A stretch of 64,000 nucleotides of DNA from Owenia fusiformis. Taxonomy: Eukaryota; Annelida; Polychaeta; Sabellida; Oweniidae. A model generated the notes under the pieces. It was not told where the DNA came from. It worked only from the letters and a program-made list of their open reading frames with translations, and did not search any database. Position numbers and translations under genes: made by a program. This document shows, in pieces, positions 63,708-64,000 of this stretch. The first letter of the stretch is position 1. Each line of letters opens with the position of its first letter. The stretch is from positions 22,757,375 to 22,821,374 of the forward strand of contig CAIIXF020000005.1 in assembly GCA_903813345.2 (NCBI GenBank), read 5' to 3'.

Positions 63708-64000
63708 GTATGTGAATATTAATGGCTCAGAATCTTTTTAAGATTCACTTATTTCAGTTATGGACTTGTTGCCATGCTTTTTTGGGTACTTGCTGAGATA
63801 ACAGATTCACTTATAAAGTCACTGGCCACTGTCTTCAGGGCATGTCCTGATAAGTCAAGTCATGCTTTTAATATATATATCTGATTTATGCATTCAGTAC
63901 TAATCTACTTGTTTTAAGATATTGCCATATATAATATATATATAACATGGCATATTTCAAGTTTATATGTTTTAATCCATTCTTGAATTTAGAGCCTCAT

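Overview
This is an AT-rich, intron-rich animal genome window. It contains almost no bacterial-style organisation: coding is split into short exons with GT/AG borders and the introns are packed with transposable elements, minisatellites and inverted repeats. The gene content (dynactin p150 with an invertebrate-type CAP-Gly motif, a secreted QPD-type C-type lectin, orphan rhodopsin-class GPCRs, a KIAA1958/Crypton-like fragment) and the repeat content (Helentron-like elements with internal tandem repeats, mariner and piggyBac MITEs, LINEs with APE endonuclease) point to a marine invertebrate, most likely a mollusc such as a bivalve. The species cannot be fixed from the sequence alone.

The backbone of the window is one plus-strand gene, the large dynactin subunit (DCTN1/p150Glued). 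Nineteen coding exons from 6563 to 63707 are in continuous reading frame and encode about 890 residues: CAP-Gly domain, Ser/Pro/Lys-rich linker, long coiled coil, and most of the conserved dynactin domain. The 3' end of the gene lies beyond the window. An 18-nt phase-1 microexon is possible at 62149-62166. Two of the DCTN1 3' splice sites are themselves inside short tandem duplications (8465-8909 and 54592-54741), leaving arrays of decoy acceptors.

Three other genes are nested antisense inside DCTN1 introns. A three-exon secreted C-type lectin (9711-13891, minus) sits in the intron between coding exons 3 and 4. Two single-exon class A GPCR paralogues sit in the 33.5-kb intron between exons 6 and 7: an intact copy at 26988-28034, and a copy at 45407-49247 split within TM7 by a 2.74-kb transposon with 3-bp target duplication. 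The two GPCR copies share tracts of near-identity in otherwise diverged sequence, which suggests gene conversion.

Region by region: 1-6560 holds LINE debris (including a 597-bp segment present twice, 4486 bp apart) and several MITEs/hairpins. 6.5-19.7 kb is the DCTN1 5' half plus the lectin, with three MITE-like insertions in the lectin's own intron. 19.7-53.2 kb is the giant intron with two Helentron-like elements, a 1.55-kb nearly palindromic mariner relic, minisatellites, both GPCRs, a 5'-truncated LINE (31.96-35.4 kb) and an apparently full-length two-ORF LINE whose ORF1 carries an SGNH-hydrolase-like domain (38.6-44.6 kb). 53.2-63.7 kb is the exon-dense coiled-coil and dynactin-domain part of DCTN1, with small palindromic MITEs in the introns. 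No RNA genes or CRISPR arrays were seen.
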